In this document: one piece after another, positions 42,758 to 52,695 of the stretch
How the letters are laid out: every line of letters starts with the position of its first letter
Numbering within the stretch: the stretch's first letter is position 1
Source: Micavibrio_B sp964399985
GTDB lineage: Bacteria; Pseudomonadota; Alphaproteobacteria; Micavibrionales; Micavibrionaceae
Assembly (NCBI GenBank): GCA_964399985.1
Contig: CAYNRY010000001.1
Span: 868,001 to 932,000 of the forward strand
Reading direction: 5' to 3'
Length of the DNA stretch: 64,000 nt
The notes under the pieces: generated by a model
Told to the model about the DNA's origin: nothing
What the model saw: only the letters and a program-made list of their open reading frames with translations
Database searches by the model: none
Translations under genes and position numbers: made by a program

Positions 42758-44317
42758 TTATTCTACCTCGCCGGTATTCGATGGCGTTTCAGATGGGGCC
42801 GCTGTCGGCATCGGCGGAGTCGCCGCCGTGCTCGATGTCAGTTTAGCATTATATTGCGCAATTAGTTTTTCAACCGATGGACCTGTACGATCGAGTACAT
42901 AGGACGGTGCTACACCAAGCCAGAGAACGATGATGATGAGCGGCACGAAATAAAAGAATTCGCGCTTGTTGAGATCATCCATACCGGCGGCTTCGGGATT
43001 GGTCTGCGGACCGAATGCAATTTTTCTGTAGAGATGCAGCATATAGGCCGCGCCCAGCACGACACCGCTGGCGGCCAATGTCGCCACCATCGTGTTGACT
43101 TTGAATGCACCGAGCAGCGACAGGAATTCACCAACAAAACCAGAGGTTCCCGGCAAACCGACCGAGCCGAGCATAAAGATCATAAAGACGGTCGCATAAA
43201 CCGGCATGTTCTTGGCGATGCCGCCATATTTATCGATATCGCGTGTATGCAAGCGGTCATAGACAACGCCAACGCAAAGGAACAACGCGGCGGAAACGAT
43301 ACCGTGAGAAATCATCTGGAAGATCGCGCCGTCTATACCCTGGCGATTGAGGGTGAAAATGCCAAGCGTCACGAAACCCATATGGGCGACCGATGAATAA
43401 GCGATCAGTTTTTTCATGTCTTTTTGAACGAGCGCAACCAGAGACGTATAGATAATGGCAATCACGCTCATGCCGAAAACCAGCGGAATGAAATATTGCG
43501 TAGCATCCGGCAGCATCGGCAGCGAGAACCGCAGGAAACCGTATCCGCCCATTTTCAAAAGGACACCTGCGAGAATAACGGAACCCGCCGTTGGCGCTTC
43601 GACGTGCGCATCCGGCAACCATGTATGCACCGGCCACATTGGCATCTTGACGGCAAAGCTGGCAAAGAAAGCGAGCCACAACCATTTTTGCATAGATGGT
43701 GAGAATGCAGTTTCCATCAATGTTGGGATATCCGTCGTGCCTGCCTGAATATACATGGCCAGTAATGCGACCAGCATCAGGACGGACCCGAGCAATGTAT
43801 AGAGGAAAAACTTGAACGCGGCATAGACGCGACGTTGCCCACCCCATACACCGATAATGATAAACATCGGGATCAAAACGGCTTCAAAGAAGACGTAGAA
43901 AAGAATGGCGTCGAGCGATGAAAACGTCCCGATCATCATTGTCTCTAAAACAAGGAACGCGATCATATATTCTTTGGAACGTGTTTTGATCGAGTTCCAG
44001 CTGGCCAGCACGCAAATCGGCGTCAGGAAAGCCGATAAGACGACAAAAAACAATGAAATCCCATCGACACCCATATGATAGGAAATGCCGAGCGTCGGGA
44101 ACCATTCGAATTTTTCAATGAATTGGAAATCCGCCGTAGCCGGATCGAAATTTTTCAGCAGTAAAAGAGAGAAGATAAACACAAGCGTCGAGGTAAAGAG
44201 CGCGGAATATTTTGCGTTCTTCACCACCGCCTCTTCCGGCCCGCGCAGCATGGCAATCAAAAACGCGCCAAGTAGCGGCAGGAAAGTCAGGAGTGAGAGT
44301 AAAGGAAAATCGATCAT
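42758..44317 (-). CDS. nuoM: NADH-quinone oxidoreductase subunit M
   Basis: Antiporter-like membrane subunit of complex I. The 519 residues include FEAVLIPMFIIIGVWGG with the key glutamate, MPMWPVHTWLPDAHVEAPT, and KDMKKLIAYSSVAHMGFVTLG with the pumping lysine. The C-terminus carries an extra Ala/Pro/Thr/Ser-rich tail of about 25 residues (AATPPMPTAAPSETPSNTGE), which looks unstructured. It overlaps nuoL by one base and precedes nuoN by two. Confidence 0.97.
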   Translation of the reverse strand: MIDFPLLSLLTFLPLLGAFLIAMLRGPEEAVVKNAKYSALFTSTLVFIFSLLLLKNFDPATADFQFIEKFEWFPTLGISYHMGVDGISLFFVVLSAFLTPICVLASWNSIKTRSKEYMIAFLVLETMMIGTFSSLDAILFYVFFEAVLIPMFIIIGVWGGQRRVYAAFKFFLYTLLGSVLMLVALLAMYIQAGTTDIPTLMETAFSPSMQKWLWLAFFASFAVKMPMWPVHTWLPDAHVEAPTAGSVILAGVLLKMGGYGFLRFSLPMLPDATQYFIPLVFGMSVIAIIYTSLVALVQKDMKKLIAYSSVAHMGFVTLGIFTLNRQGIDGAIFQMISHGIVSAALFLCVGVVYDRLHTRDIDKYGGIAKNMPVYATVFMIFMLGSVGLPGTSGFVGEFLSLLGAFKVNTMVATLAASGVVLGAAYMLHLYRKIAFGPQTNPEAAGMDDLNKREFFYFVPLIIIVLWLGVAPSYVLDRTGPSVEKLIAQYNAKLTSSTAATPPMPTAAPSETPSNTGEVE

Positions 44318-46254
44318 TAGTTAAAAATCCTGAATTTTAGCGCGAACCATGACACAAGAATAAATACCCCGATAATCATGACGAAAGCATACTGGAAAAC
44401 ATAACCGCTTTGGAAACGGCTCAACAAACCGCCAAATTTGCGCGAAACCGACGCAATTCCATTCGGCCCAAATTGATCAATCGTATCCTGATCGCCGCGC
44501 TTCCAGAAGAAATTACCGAGCACGAGCGAGCCTTTAACGAAAACAAAATTGTATATCTCGTCAAAATACCATTTGCGGTAGAATAAAGTATGGATGGGCC
44601 TGAATAGCGAAACCGTTTTCGCAGGAATTCCCGGTACAAAAAGATAAGCGACATATCCGAGTACGATACCAAGCGCACCGATACCGAGCGGCAGATATTT
44701 AACCCATGCCGCAACATGGTGTGCTTTCTCAACGGAATTGTTTTCTTCAAGCACGAAGATACTCTTGCCCCAGAATTCCGCCATGTGGTGACCGACGAAA
44801 TTATCATAGAAGAAGTAACCGGCAAATAAAGCGCCTGTCGCCAAAACGAAGAGAGGTACCAGCATCACGGCTGGAGATTCATGCACATGATCCATCGTGT
44901 GATGATCGGCACGCGGCTTGCCATGGAACGTCATGATAATTAAACGCCATGAATAGAAAGCGGTCAAAAGCGCAGCGACAATCCCGATCCAGTAAGCAAA
45001 ATGACCAACATTAGAGTCCGAGGCCCATGCCGCTTCTAAAATCATATCCTTGGAATAATAACCGGCGAATGGAATGATACCCGCCAAAGCCAGCGAACCG
45101 ATCCACATTAATGTGTAGGTCACCGGAATAAGCTTCCAGATACCGCCCATTTTGCGCATGTCTTGTTCATTGGACATAGCGTGAATAACGGAACCCGCAC
45201 CAAGGAAAAGCAATGCTTTGAAAAAAGCGTGTGTCATCAAGTGGAACATCGCCGCCGGATAAGCGGATACACCAAGCGCAAAGAACATGTAGCCGAGCTG
45301 TGACATCGTCGAATAGGCAATCACGCGCTTGATATCGAATTGCGTCATGCCGATAGTGGCCGCGACGATTGCCGTCAAGGCACCGAGGAAGCAGACGACC
45401 ATAAGCGCATCCGGCGCATATTCGAACACCGGCGAGAATCTTGTGACAAGAAAAACGCCCGCCGTGACCATTGTTGCCGCGTGGATCAAGGCCGACACAG
45501 GCGTCGGGCCTTCCATCGCATCCGGCAGCCATGTGTGCAGACCGAGCTGCGCCGATTTACCGACCGCGCCGACAAATAATAGAAGGCATATAAGTGTTAG
45601 CGCATGGACGTTAAAACCGAAGAAGTTGAACATCTCGCCCGTTTTGGAAGCAGCATTGTCAAAAATACCGTCAAATTGGATCGTACCGAACACGACAAAA
45701 GCTGCCATGATACCAAGAGTTAGACCTAAATCACCGACGCGGTTGACGATAAAGGCTTTCATCGACGCCGCATTGGCGGATGGTTTTTTATACCAGAAAC
45801 CGATCAGCAAATAAGACGCCAGACCCACTCCTTCCCAGCCGAAGAAAAGCTGGAGAAGATTATCGGAAGTGACCAGCATCAACATCGCAAAGGTGAAGAG
45901 CGACAAATAAGCCATAAAGCGCGGCTTATGTTCGTCATGTGACATGTAACCGACGGAATAAACATGGACACAGGCTGAAACGATATTGATAACGCACATC
46001 ATAACGACAGCGAGTTGATCGATCCGCAAAGCCCATTCAACTTTGAAATCGCCGGAGGTAATCCAGTTCATTAGCGAAATCGTGCGCGGCGCATGGTGAA
46101 GCGCAACGTCATTAAATAAAATGACGGATACGACCGCCGCCAGAATAACACCGGCGCAGGTAATAAGTTGCGATGGCAGGTCACCGAGTTTCTTGCCGAG
46201 CAAACCGACAATGATAAAGGCAATGAGCGATGGGAAGACTGCAAAATATTCCAT
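44317..46254 (-). CDS. nuoL: NADH-quinone oxidoreductase subunit L
   Basis: Largest antiporter-like subunit, at the far end of the membrane arm and carrying the long lateral helix. The 645 residues contain LLQLFFGWEGVGLASYLLIGFW with the glutamate, LGLHTWLPDAMEGPTPVSAL, FDIKRVIAYSTMSQLGYMF with the lysine, and LITHAFFKALLFLGAGSVIH-type segment MTHAFFKALLFLGAG. The C-terminal region has the amphipathic lateral helix and final anchor. Three bases separate it from nuoK and one base overlaps nuoM. Confidence 0.97.
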   Translation of the reverse strand: MEYFAVFPSLIAFIIVGLLGKKLGDLPSQLITCAGVILAAVVSVILFNDVALHHAPRTISLMNWITSGDFKVEWALRIDQLAVVMMCVINIVSACVHVYSVGYMSHDEHKPRFMAYLSLFTFAMLMLVTSDNLLQLFFGWEGVGLASYLLIGFWYKKPSANAASMKAFIVNRVGDLGLTLGIMAAFVVFGTIQFDGIFDNAASKTGEMFNFFGFNVHALTLICLLLFVGAVGKSAQLGLHTWLPDAMEGPTPVSALIHAATMVTAGVFLVTRFSPVFEYAPDALMVVCFLGALTAIVAATIGMTQFDIKRVIAYSTMSQLGYMFFALGVSAYPAAMFHLMTHAFFKALLFLGAGSVIHAMSNEQDMRKMGGIWKLIPVTYTLMWIGSLALAGIIPFAGYYSKDMILEAAWASDSNVGHFAYWIGIVAALLTAFYSWRLIIMTFHGKPRADHHTMDHVHESPAVMLVPLFVLATGALFAGYFFYDNFVGHHMAEFWGKSIFVLEENNSVEKAHHVAAWVKYLPLGIGALGIVLGYVAYLFVPGIPAKTVSLFRPIHTLFYRKWYFDEIYNFVFVKGSLVLGNFFWKRGDQDTIDQFGPNGIASVSRKFGGLLSRFQSGYVFQYAFVMIIGVFILVSWFALKFRIFN

Positions 46255-46257
46255 AAA

Positions 46258-46566
46258 TTAACCTTTTAACTCCGCAATATCTTCAACGGCAATCGTGCCC
46301 TTATTACGGAAGAAAACGACGAGGATCGCAAGACCGATCGCGGCCTCGGCGGCTGCAACGGTCAGGATAAACATGGTGAATACCTGCCCTGCGAGATCAT
46401 TGAGGAAAGTCGAGAATGCAACGAAGTTGATATTCACCGCGAGCAGCATCAGCTCGATCGACATCAGAATAACGATTACGTTTTTGCGGTTGAGGAACAT
46501 GCCGAACACGCCAAGCGTGAACAATAATCCGGCCAATATAAGATAATGGGTTAAACCGATAGTCAT
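46258..46566 (-). CDS. nuoK: NADH-quinone oxidoreductase subunit K
   Basis: Small membrane subunit of complex I with three helices. The 102 residues contain the conserved glutamates in MSIELMLLAVNINFVAF (about residues 35-51) and AAAEAAIGLAILV (about 66-78), both needed for proton transfer. It overlaps nuoJ by one base and lies three bases before nuoL. Standard length. Confidence 0.97.
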   Translation of the reverse strand: MTIGLTHYLILAGLLFTLGVFGMFLNRKNVIVILMSIELMLLAVNINFVAFSTFLNDLAGQVFTMFILTVAAAEAAIGLAILVVFFRNKGTIAVEDIAELKG

Positions 46567-47180
46567 TATTCGATCCCTGCTCCAACTTGAACTTTTTTGA
46601 TTTCCATGGATTGCGCTTGCGTCCGTTCCACCTGATCGCCAACACGCTGACGAAGAACATCTGCACGGCGGCGGTGAGTCAATACAATTGCCCCGATCAT
46701 CGAGACCAGCAGAATCAAACCTGACACCTGAAACGGAAAAACGTAATCAGTATATAGAATTTTACCCAGAGCTTTTGTGTTGGAATCTCCCTGCCCTGCA
46801 ATCGCGGCGACATCCGTGTTATTAATGGCCTGTGGCGCGAAATCCCATGAGCCGTAAAGAGCGAATAATTCGACCAGCAAAATACCGCCAATGGCGAGAC
46901 CGAGCGGTATAAACTGCATCGCGCCTTTTCGCAAATCGGCGAAGCTGATGTCGAGCATCATGACGACGAACATGAACAAAACCGCCACCGCGCCGACATA
47001 GACGATCACCAAAATCATCGCGATAAATTCCGCACCGAGCAGAACAAACAATCCCGCCGCGTTAAAGAAGGCCAAAATGAGAAACAACACCGAGTGAACC
47101 GGGTTGCGGGCGGTAATGACCATGATCGCGCTAAATACCAGCACGGCGGCAAAAAGATAAAAGGCAATGGTGCTTATCAT
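46566..47180 (-). CDS. nuoJ: NADH-quinone oxidoreductase subunit J
   Basis: Membrane subunit of complex I. From the ATG at 47180 it has 204 residues and starts MISTIAFYLFAAVLVFSA; five helices include ARNPVHSVLFLILAFFNAAGLF, the pi-bulge region VYVGAVAVLFMFVVMMLDI, and a late helix GAIVLTHRRR. A longer frame opens at 47228 but its first 16 codons would overlap nuoI, so the inner ATG is preferred; it lies ten bases after the nuoI stop. The C-terminal tail after the last helix is polar (about 25 residues). Confidence 0.95.
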   Translation of the reverse strand: MISTIAFYLFAAVLVFSAIMVITARNPVHSVLFLILAFFNAAGLFVLLGAEFIAMILVIVYVGAVAVLFMFVVMMLDISFADLRKGAMQFIPLGLAIGGILLVELFALYGSWDFAPQAINNTDVAAIAGQGDSNTKALGKILYTDYVFPFQVSGLILLVSMIGAIVLTHRRRADVLRQRVGDQVERTQAQSMEIKKVQVGAGIE

Positions 47181-47190
47181 ATTTTCTCTC

Positions 47191-47679
47191 TTATCTGTAA
47201 GGCGCGTCTTTGGCGAGGTTGCGTGCAATCTGCGCTTCCCATCGGTCGCCGTTCAAAAGAAGCTTTTCTTTATTATAATAAAGCTCTTCGCGGGTTTCGG
47301 TGGCGAACTCAAGGTTCGGTCCTTCGACAATGGCATCGACCGGGCAGGCTTCCTGACACAGGCCGCAATAAATGCACTTGGTCATGTCGATGTCATACCG
47401 TGTTGTACGGCGGGAACCGTCGGCACGAGGCTCGGCTTCAATCGTAATCGCAAGGGCCGGACAGACCGCTTCGCAAAGTTTACAGGCAATACATCTTTCC
47501 TCGCCATTCGGATAGCGGCGCAAAGCATGCTCACCGCGAAAGCGGGTTGAAAGAGGTCCACGTTCATACGGGTAGTTGATCGTCACTTTCGGCATGAAGA
47601 AAATATATTTCAGCGTCAAAAGCATGCCTTTGACGATTTCAGCCAGAAGAAAGGATTGAAGGACGGTTTTAATTTTCAT
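47191..47679 (-). CDS. nuoI: NADH-quinone oxidoreductase subunit I
   Basis: Peripheral-arm subunit with the two 4Fe-4S clusters N6a and N6b. The 162 residues begin with an amphipathic helix and carry CIACKLCEAVCP (about residues 63-74) and CIYCGLCQEACP (about 102-113), each followed by the expected Pro. The preceding TRFRGEHALRRYPNGEERC stretch is typical of proteobacterial NuoI. It overlaps nuoH by one base. Confidence 0.97.
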   Translation of the reverse strand: MKIKTVLQSFLLAEIVKGMLLTLKYIFFMPKVTINYPYERGPLSTRFRGEHALRRYPNGEERCIACKLCEAVCPALAITIEAEPRADGSRRTTRYDIDMTKCIYCGLCQEACPVDAIVEGPNLEFATETREELYYNKEKLLLNGDRWEAQIARNLAKDAPYR

Positions 47680-48728
47680 TATTGCAAACCTAACATTATT
47701 TCTGGCTCAGGCTTCATACCGGGAAGCGCATCGAAATAGATCAGCGCTCCTGCCACGACCAATACCCAAATAAGCGAAAATGGAAGAAAAACTTTCCAGC
47801 CCAGACGCATCAACTGGTCGTATCGGTATCTCGGGAACGTCCCGCGCACCCAGATAAAGAAGAACAGGATCAAACAGACTTTAAGGATAAACCAGATCAC
47901 ACCCGGAATAACCGCCAGAGCTTCAATCTCGAACGGCGGCAGCCAGCCACCCATAAACAGGATCGCTGTGATAGCCGACATTAGAATCATGTTGGCGTAT
48001 TCTCCAAGGAAGAACAGACCGAACGTCATCGCCGAATATTCAACCATAAACCCGCCGGAGAGTTCGGATTCACCTTCCGGCAAATCGAAGGGCGAACGGT
48101 TAGTTTCCGCCAAAATAGAGACGAGGAAAATAATGAACATCGGGAAGAGCATGACATCAACCCAGAACGGACGATTGACCGTTACGATATCCGTCAAATT
48201 CATTGAACCGACAGACAGGATAACGGTTACGATCACCAATCCCATGGAAACTTCATAAGAAACCATTTGAGATGCGCTGCGGAGACCGCCAAGGAATGCG
48301 TATTTGGAGTTCGATGCCCATCCCGCCATCATCACGCCGTAAACACCCATCGATGATACGGCAAAAAGATACAAAACGCCGACATTGATATTGGCGACAA
48401 CCCAATCTGCACTGACGGGAATAACCGCCCACGCAACCATCGCCAAAATCATGGTAAGAATTGGCGCGATCATAAAAACGATACGGTTCGCCTGCGCCGG
48501 AATAATATTTTCCTTCGTCATCAGTTTCAGCGCATCGGCAAATGACTGGAACAGGCCGAAAGGACCAACGGTCATCGGACCTTGGCGGCGTTGCAAAGCA
48601 CCCAGGACTTTGCGTTCGAAGAAAATTAGATAAGCGACAGATAAAAGGACAACCAGCAGCAGGATGGCCATATGCAGGAGCATCCACAAAGTTTCTTCAC
48701 CGTATGTGTTCCAGAGTTCCAACATCAT
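47679..48728 (-). CDS. nuoH: NADH-quinone oxidoreductase subunit H
   Basis: Membrane subunit that joins the arms of complex I and helps form the quinone chamber. The 349 residues contain about eight helices with the conserved ERKVLGALQRRQGP (about residues 38-51), AGWASNSKYAFLGGLRSASQ, and ETNRSPFDLPEGESELSGG (about 207-225), followed by WVRGTFPRYRYDQLM. It overlaps nuoG by four bases and nuoI by one. Confidence 0.97.
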   Translation of the reverse strand: MMLELWNTYGEETLWMLLHMAILLLVVLLSVAYLIFFERKVLGALQRRQGPMTVGPFGLFQSFADALKLMTKENIIPAQANRIVFMIAPILTMILAMVAWAVIPVSADWVVANINVGVLYLFAVSSMGVYGVMMAGWASNSKYAFLGGLRSASQMVSYEVSMGLVIVTVILSVGSMNLTDIVTVNRPFWVDVMLFPMFIIFLVSILAETNRSPFDLPEGESELSGGFMVEYSAMTFGLFFLGEYANMILMSAITAILFMGGWLPPFEIEALAVIPGVIWFILKVCLILFFFIWVRGTFPRYRYDQLMRLGWKVFLPFSLIWVLVVAGALIYFDALPGMKPEPEIMLGLQ

Positions 48729-50728
48729 TCGGCGGCCTCAACATGTGCTTTATTTAGAAATACATCCGCAGATTTCGCCATCGTTTGCGAGGCGCGGGTA
48801 ATCACGTTTGTCATGTAGAAATTTTTTACTGCCGAAACAAACGGCGTGGAATTGACAGCACCAGCTTTGCCGAAGAAACCCCATTCTGCTGGCTCGACGA
48901 CGTCGATTTTGGCAAAGGTGGAGAATTCTTTTATGAGGCGTTGACGCAATTGATACATATTGTCATACGGCAATGGCTTACCAATTTCGGCGGAAAGAGC
49001 CCGTAAAATTTTCCAGTCTTCTTTTGCTTCGCCGGGGGCCGAGGCCGCTTTTTTACCCATCTGAACGCGGCCTTCGGTGTTCACATAGAGGCCATCTTTT
49101 TCAGTATAGGCAGAGCCGGGCAAAATCACATCCGCGCGCGATGCACCGATATCGCCATGATGGCCTTGATATACTACAAAAGCGGAAGGAGAAATCTGCG
49201 CGTTCACTTTTTCTGAGTCGACATTCAAAAGATAGACAACTTCCTGCTCGGAAATTTCTTTTTCCGAGGCCATGCCCAGATCAAGCGCCGTAACTTGCGC
49301 GGCATGAACATGAAGAACGTTGAAGCCGTTCCAACCGTCTTTTACCATGCCAAAAGTTTCAGCTGCATCGCGTGCCAGCGATTGAATAGCCAATCCATCT
49401 TCACGGCGGAAAGCGCCCGCCCCGATGATGATCATCGGATTTTTTGCATTCTTCAAAACATCGGCAAAACTATGTTTGCCGGCAATCAAATCCTTCAGAG
49501 AGTCCGGACCTGCGCCGATATAGGTCGTCGGATAAGTTAAATCCGCCTGCTCACCAATCACGCCGACTTTAATGCGGTTGGCCAGCCATGTTTTACGAAT
49601 ACGCGCATTGACCATCGCGGCCTCGATACGCGGATTGGTACCGACCAGCAAAATTGCGTCAGCTTGTTCGATACCGGCAATACCTGAATTGAATAAATAT
49701 CCGGCGCGGCTTGATACATCTATATGTATGCCCATTACGCCATCAACATCGCCCAGCAAATCTTTCAGCGCGATCATTTCTTCGGCGGCGCAAAGTTCGC
49801 CGACAACACCAAGTGTTTTCGTCGTCGCTTTTAATTTCGCAGCAACAACGGCAAATGCCTCTTCCCATGAAGCCGGGCGTAATTTTCCGTTTTCACGGAC
49901 ATACGGTTGATCCAGACGCTGCGCTTTTAAGCCATCATAAGAAAAACGTGTCTTGTCGGAAATCCATTCCTCATTCACGCCTTCATGCAAACGCGGCAGA
50001 ACACGCATCACTTCATTGCCGCGCACATCGACGCGGATATTGGAACCGACAGCATCCATGACATCAATGGTTTCAACTTTGCGCAATTCCCACGGACGCG
50101 CATGATAAGCATAAGGCTTGGATGTCAGCGCGCCGACAGGACATACATCGATTAAGTTTCCTGAGAGTTCACTACCAATAGCTTTTTCCACCATGGTTGA
50201 AATTTCAACATCTTCACCGCGGTTTAATAAGCCGATATCGGACACGCCTGCAATTTCATCCGCAAAACGAACGCAGCGTGTACATTGGATACAACGCGTC
50301 ATAAATGTCTGAATCAGCGGGCCGAAATATTTGTCTTTTACGGCGCGTTTTGTTTCATGATAGCGCGAACGGTCATATCCATAGCCCATCGCCTGATCCT
50401 GCAAATCGCATTCTCCGCCTTGGTCGCAAATAGGACAATCGAGCGGGTGATTGATCAACAGCATTTCCATCACGCCGTTTCGCGCGCGCTTCACCATCGG
50501 GGATTCGGTCAGGACTTCCATATTTTCGCCGCATGCCATAGCGCAAGATGCCACAGGTTTCGGTGCGCCTTTAACTTCAACCAAGCACATGCGGCAATTG
50601 GCCGGAACGCTTAATTTATCGTGATAACAAAATCGCGGAACCTCATAGCCGAGTATTTCTGCGGCTTGTAGAACGGATGTTCCGGGCGCGACTTCGATTT
50701 CAGTGTCGTTGATCTTTAATTTGGGCAT
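48725..50728 (-). CDS. nuoG: NADH-quinone oxidoreductase subunit G
   Basis: Large peripheral subunit carrying several iron-sulphur clusters. The 667 residues start with a 2Fe-2S ferredoxin domain (CYHDKLSVPANCRMC, about residues 34-48), then the His-Cys3 site and CDQGGECDLQDQA (about 98-110), the 4Fe-4S ligands in CIQCTRCVRFADEIAG, and a molybdopterin-oxidoreductase-like C-terminal domain that no longer binds molybdenum. It is the mitochondrial/alphaproteobacterial length (about 670) rather than the 900-residue enterobacterial form. A 47-base gap separates it from the inserted exported-protein gene upstream. Confidence 0.97.
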   Translation of the reverse strand: MPKLKINDTEIEVAPGTSVLQAAEILGYEVPRFCYHDKLSVPANCRMCLVEVKGAPKPVASCAMACGENMEVLTESPMVKRARNGVMEMLLINHPLDCPICDQGGECDLQDQAMGYGYDRSRYHETKRAVKDKYFGPLIQTFMTRCIQCTRCVRFADEIAGVSDIGLLNRGEDVEISTMVEKAIGSELSGNLIDVCPVGALTSKPYAYHARPWELRKVETIDVMDAVGSNIRVDVRGNEVMRVLPRLHEGVNEEWISDKTRFSYDGLKAQRLDQPYVRENGKLRPASWEEAFAVVAAKLKATTKTLGVVGELCAAEEMIALKDLLGDVDGVMGIHIDVSSRAGYLFNSGIAGIEQADAILLVGTNPRIEAAMVNARIRKTWLANRIKVGVIGEQADLTYPTTYIGAGPDSLKDLIAGKHSFADVLKNAKNPMIIIGAGAFRREDGLAIQSLARDAAETFGMVKDGWNGFNVLHVHAAQVTALDLGMASEKEISEQEVVYLLNVDSEKVNAQISPSAFVVYQGHHGDIGASRADVILPGSAYTEKDGLYVNTEGRVQMGKKAASAPGEAKEDWKILRALSAEIGKPLPYDNMYQLRQRLIKEFSTFAKIDVVEPAEWGFFGKAGAVNSTPFVSAVKNFYMTNVITRASQTMAKSADVFLNKAHVEAAE

Positions 50729-50775
50729 GGACTCAAGATTCCTGAGAATTAGGCCTATTAACTAACATATTGGTT

Positions 50776-51390
50776 TTAGTTAAGAAAGCCGCATTTCTTA
50801 CGAATTTGTCCATTTAAAGTGAGTTGCTGAATCTGTCCGCTTTTGCCCGATGTGTAATAAGAGGCAACTTCCGGAGCCAGTTGAGAGGCGTTCTGAGCGC
50901 CCTGCGTGTACATTACATAATCTGCAAGATCGGTCGCTGGCACGACCGTCATGATTTCATTGGTCAGGCATTTACAACTTGTCTGAATATCAGCCCACAT
51001 TTTGCGGCGGTTCAGATTAGGCTCTGTAAACGCTGCCAATGAATCACGATATTCCTGCGAACATACGCCAGTATATAAATGCGCCGCATAGGCATTGGTT
51101 AGCTTTTGAGCATTATCACTTATATTATTAGACCGGCTGGGCTGCACTATCAGTGGAGCGGACTGATTTGGCTGAACAACAGCCCCATCTTTCACTATTT
51201 TTGTATCGGAGTTCCTATTATTCAGCTTCTGAACCGGCTGATTGCGATTCTGGGATTTTTCCTGCTCTTTATCCTGTTTACGTTTGGGCAAAAGAATGCC
51301 CGTCCCCGGCTCATAGATTTCGGCCTGAACGGGAACGCTCAGGCATAAGAGAAATAAAATAACAAAACCGAGTGGATATTTGAAATCCAT
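50776..51390 (-). CDS. Hypothetical exported Cys-containing protein inside the nuo operon
   Basis: Unrecognised 204-residue protein with a signal peptide (about residues 1-23, FVILFLLCLSVPVQA then EIYEPG). A Lys/Gln/Asn-rich linker (about 35-90) leads to a folded-looking C-terminal domain with four cysteines (TGVCSQEYRD, TSCKCLTNE, KKCGFLN), an even number that fits disulphides in the periplasm. It lies between nuoF and nuoG, sharing one base with the nuoF stop, so it is translated with the complex I subunits. It is not a known complex I subunit; a role in assembly or an unrelated passenger are both possible. Codon use resembles the neighbours. Confidence 0.75.
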   Translation of the reverse strand: MDFKYPLGFVILFLLCLSVPVQAEIYEPGTGILLPKRKQDKEQEKSQNRNQPVQKLNNRNSDTKIVKDGAVVQPNQSAPLIVQPSRSNNISDNAQKLTNAYAAHLYTGVCSQEYRDSLAAFTEPNLNRRKMWADIQTSCKCLTNEIMTVVPATDLADYVMYTQGAQNASQLAPEVASYYTSGKSGQIQQLTLNGQIRKKCGFLN

Positions 51391-52694
51391 TACTCCGCCG
51401 CGATTGGAAGACCTTTAGGAGCTCTCGCTCTGAATTCCATTATACGCGCTTCGACCTCCGGACGGAAGTGTCTGAAAAGGCCCTGGATAGGCCATGCCGA
51501 TGCATCGCCATGGGCGCAGATCGTATGGCCCTCGATTTCTTTGGAAACATCGAGTAACTGGTCGATCTCTTCAATCGTCGCATTGCCGACAACCATACGC
51601 TGCATCATGCGCCACATCCATCCTGTGCCTTCACGGCACGGCGTACATTGGCCGCAGGATTCATGCATGTAGAAATGCGCAAGGCGTGCAATCGCCTGAA
51701 TGATATCGGTGGATTTATCCATGACGATGACACCCGCCGTGCCAAGACCTGACTGAACGGCGCGAAGCGAGTCGAAATCCATGATCGCCGTATCGCAAAC
51801 TTCTTTTGGAAGTAATGGGGTTGAAGATCCGCCCGGGATGATAGCTTTCAGATTATCCCATCCGCCGCGTACGCCGCCTGCATGTTTCTCGATAAGCTCT
51901 TTCAATGGAATACCCATCGCTTCTTCGACATTGCACGGATTGTTGACATGACCGGAAATGCAGAAAAGCTTCGTGCCTGTATTTTTTTCATCGCGTCCTA
52001 TACCGGCAAACCATGCGCCGCCACGGCGCAGGATAGTCGGCGCGTTGGCAATGGTTTCAACGTTATTGACCGTCGTCGGGCAAGAATACAAACCCGCACC
52101 CGCCGGAAATGGCGGCTTGTTGCGCGGCTGGCCTTTTTTACCTTCGATGGATTCAATAAGCGCTGTCTCTTCACCGCAGATATAAGCCCCTGCTCCACGG
52201 TGCAGATGGATGTCGAAATCCCAACCGGAGCCGCAGGCGTTTTTACCAACCAGACCGGCGGCGTAAGCTTCCTTGATCGCCTGAACAATGGTGGATCCTT
52301 CATTGAAGAATTCGCCGCGTATATAGATGTAACAAGCGTTCGCGCCCATGGCGAAAGCCGCGAGCAACGCGCCCTCGATTAATTTATGCGGCTCGTTGCG
52401 AAGAATATCACGGTCTTTACAAGTGCCCGGCTCTGATTCATCTGCATTAATGACAAGATAATGCGGACGACCATCTGAAACTTTCGGCATGAAAGACCAT
52501 TTCATACCTGTCGGGAATCCTGCGCCGCCGCGACCGCGAAGACCGGAGGCTTTCATTTCATTGATGATCCAGTCACGGCCTTTGGCGATGATGTCTTTTG
52601 TATTATCCCAGTCGCCGCGCTTTTTCGCGTATTCCAGCGAGAACGGTTCGAAGCCGTAAATATTCGTATAAATCCTGTCTGAATCTGCGAGCAT
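51390..52694 (-). CDS. nuoF: NADH-quinone oxidoreductase subunit F
   Basis: NADH-binding subunit with FMN and the 4Fe-4S cluster N3. The 434 residues contain GLRGRGGAGFPTGMKW (NADH site, about residues 53-68), VINADESEPGTCKDRDIL (FMN site), YICGEETALIESIEGKKGQP and the cluster ligands in ESCGQCTPCREGTGWM (about 350-365). It is one base after nuoE and overlaps the exported-protein gene by one base. Standard length for the class. Confidence 0.97.
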   Translation of the reverse strand: MLADSDRIYTNIYGFEPFSLEYAKKRGDWDNTKDIIAKGRDWIINEMKASGLRGRGGAGFPTGMKWSFMPKVSDGRPHYLVINADESEPGTCKDRDILRNEPHKLIEGALLAAFAMGANACYIYIRGEFFNEGSTIVQAIKEAYAAGLVGKNACGSGWDFDIHLHRGAGAYICGEETALIESIEGKKGQPRNKPPFPAGAGLYSCPTTVNNVETIANAPTILRRGGAWFAGIGRDEKNTGTKLFCISGHVNNPCNVEEAMGIPLKELIEKHAGGVRGGWDNLKAIIPGGSSTPLLPKEVCDTAIMDFDSLRAVQSGLGTAGVIVMDKSTDIIQAIARLAHFYMHESCGQCTPCREGTGWMWRMMQRMVVGNATIEEIDQLLDVSKEIEGHTICAHGDASAWPIQGLFRHFRPEVEARIMEFRARAPKGLPIAAE

Positions 52695-52695
52695 A

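Noticed and set aside
43257..43847. 196-codon minus-strand frame inside nuoM
   Set aside because: Same-strand shifted frame of nuoM; the composition (many Arg, Cys, Gly) is typical of a shadow.
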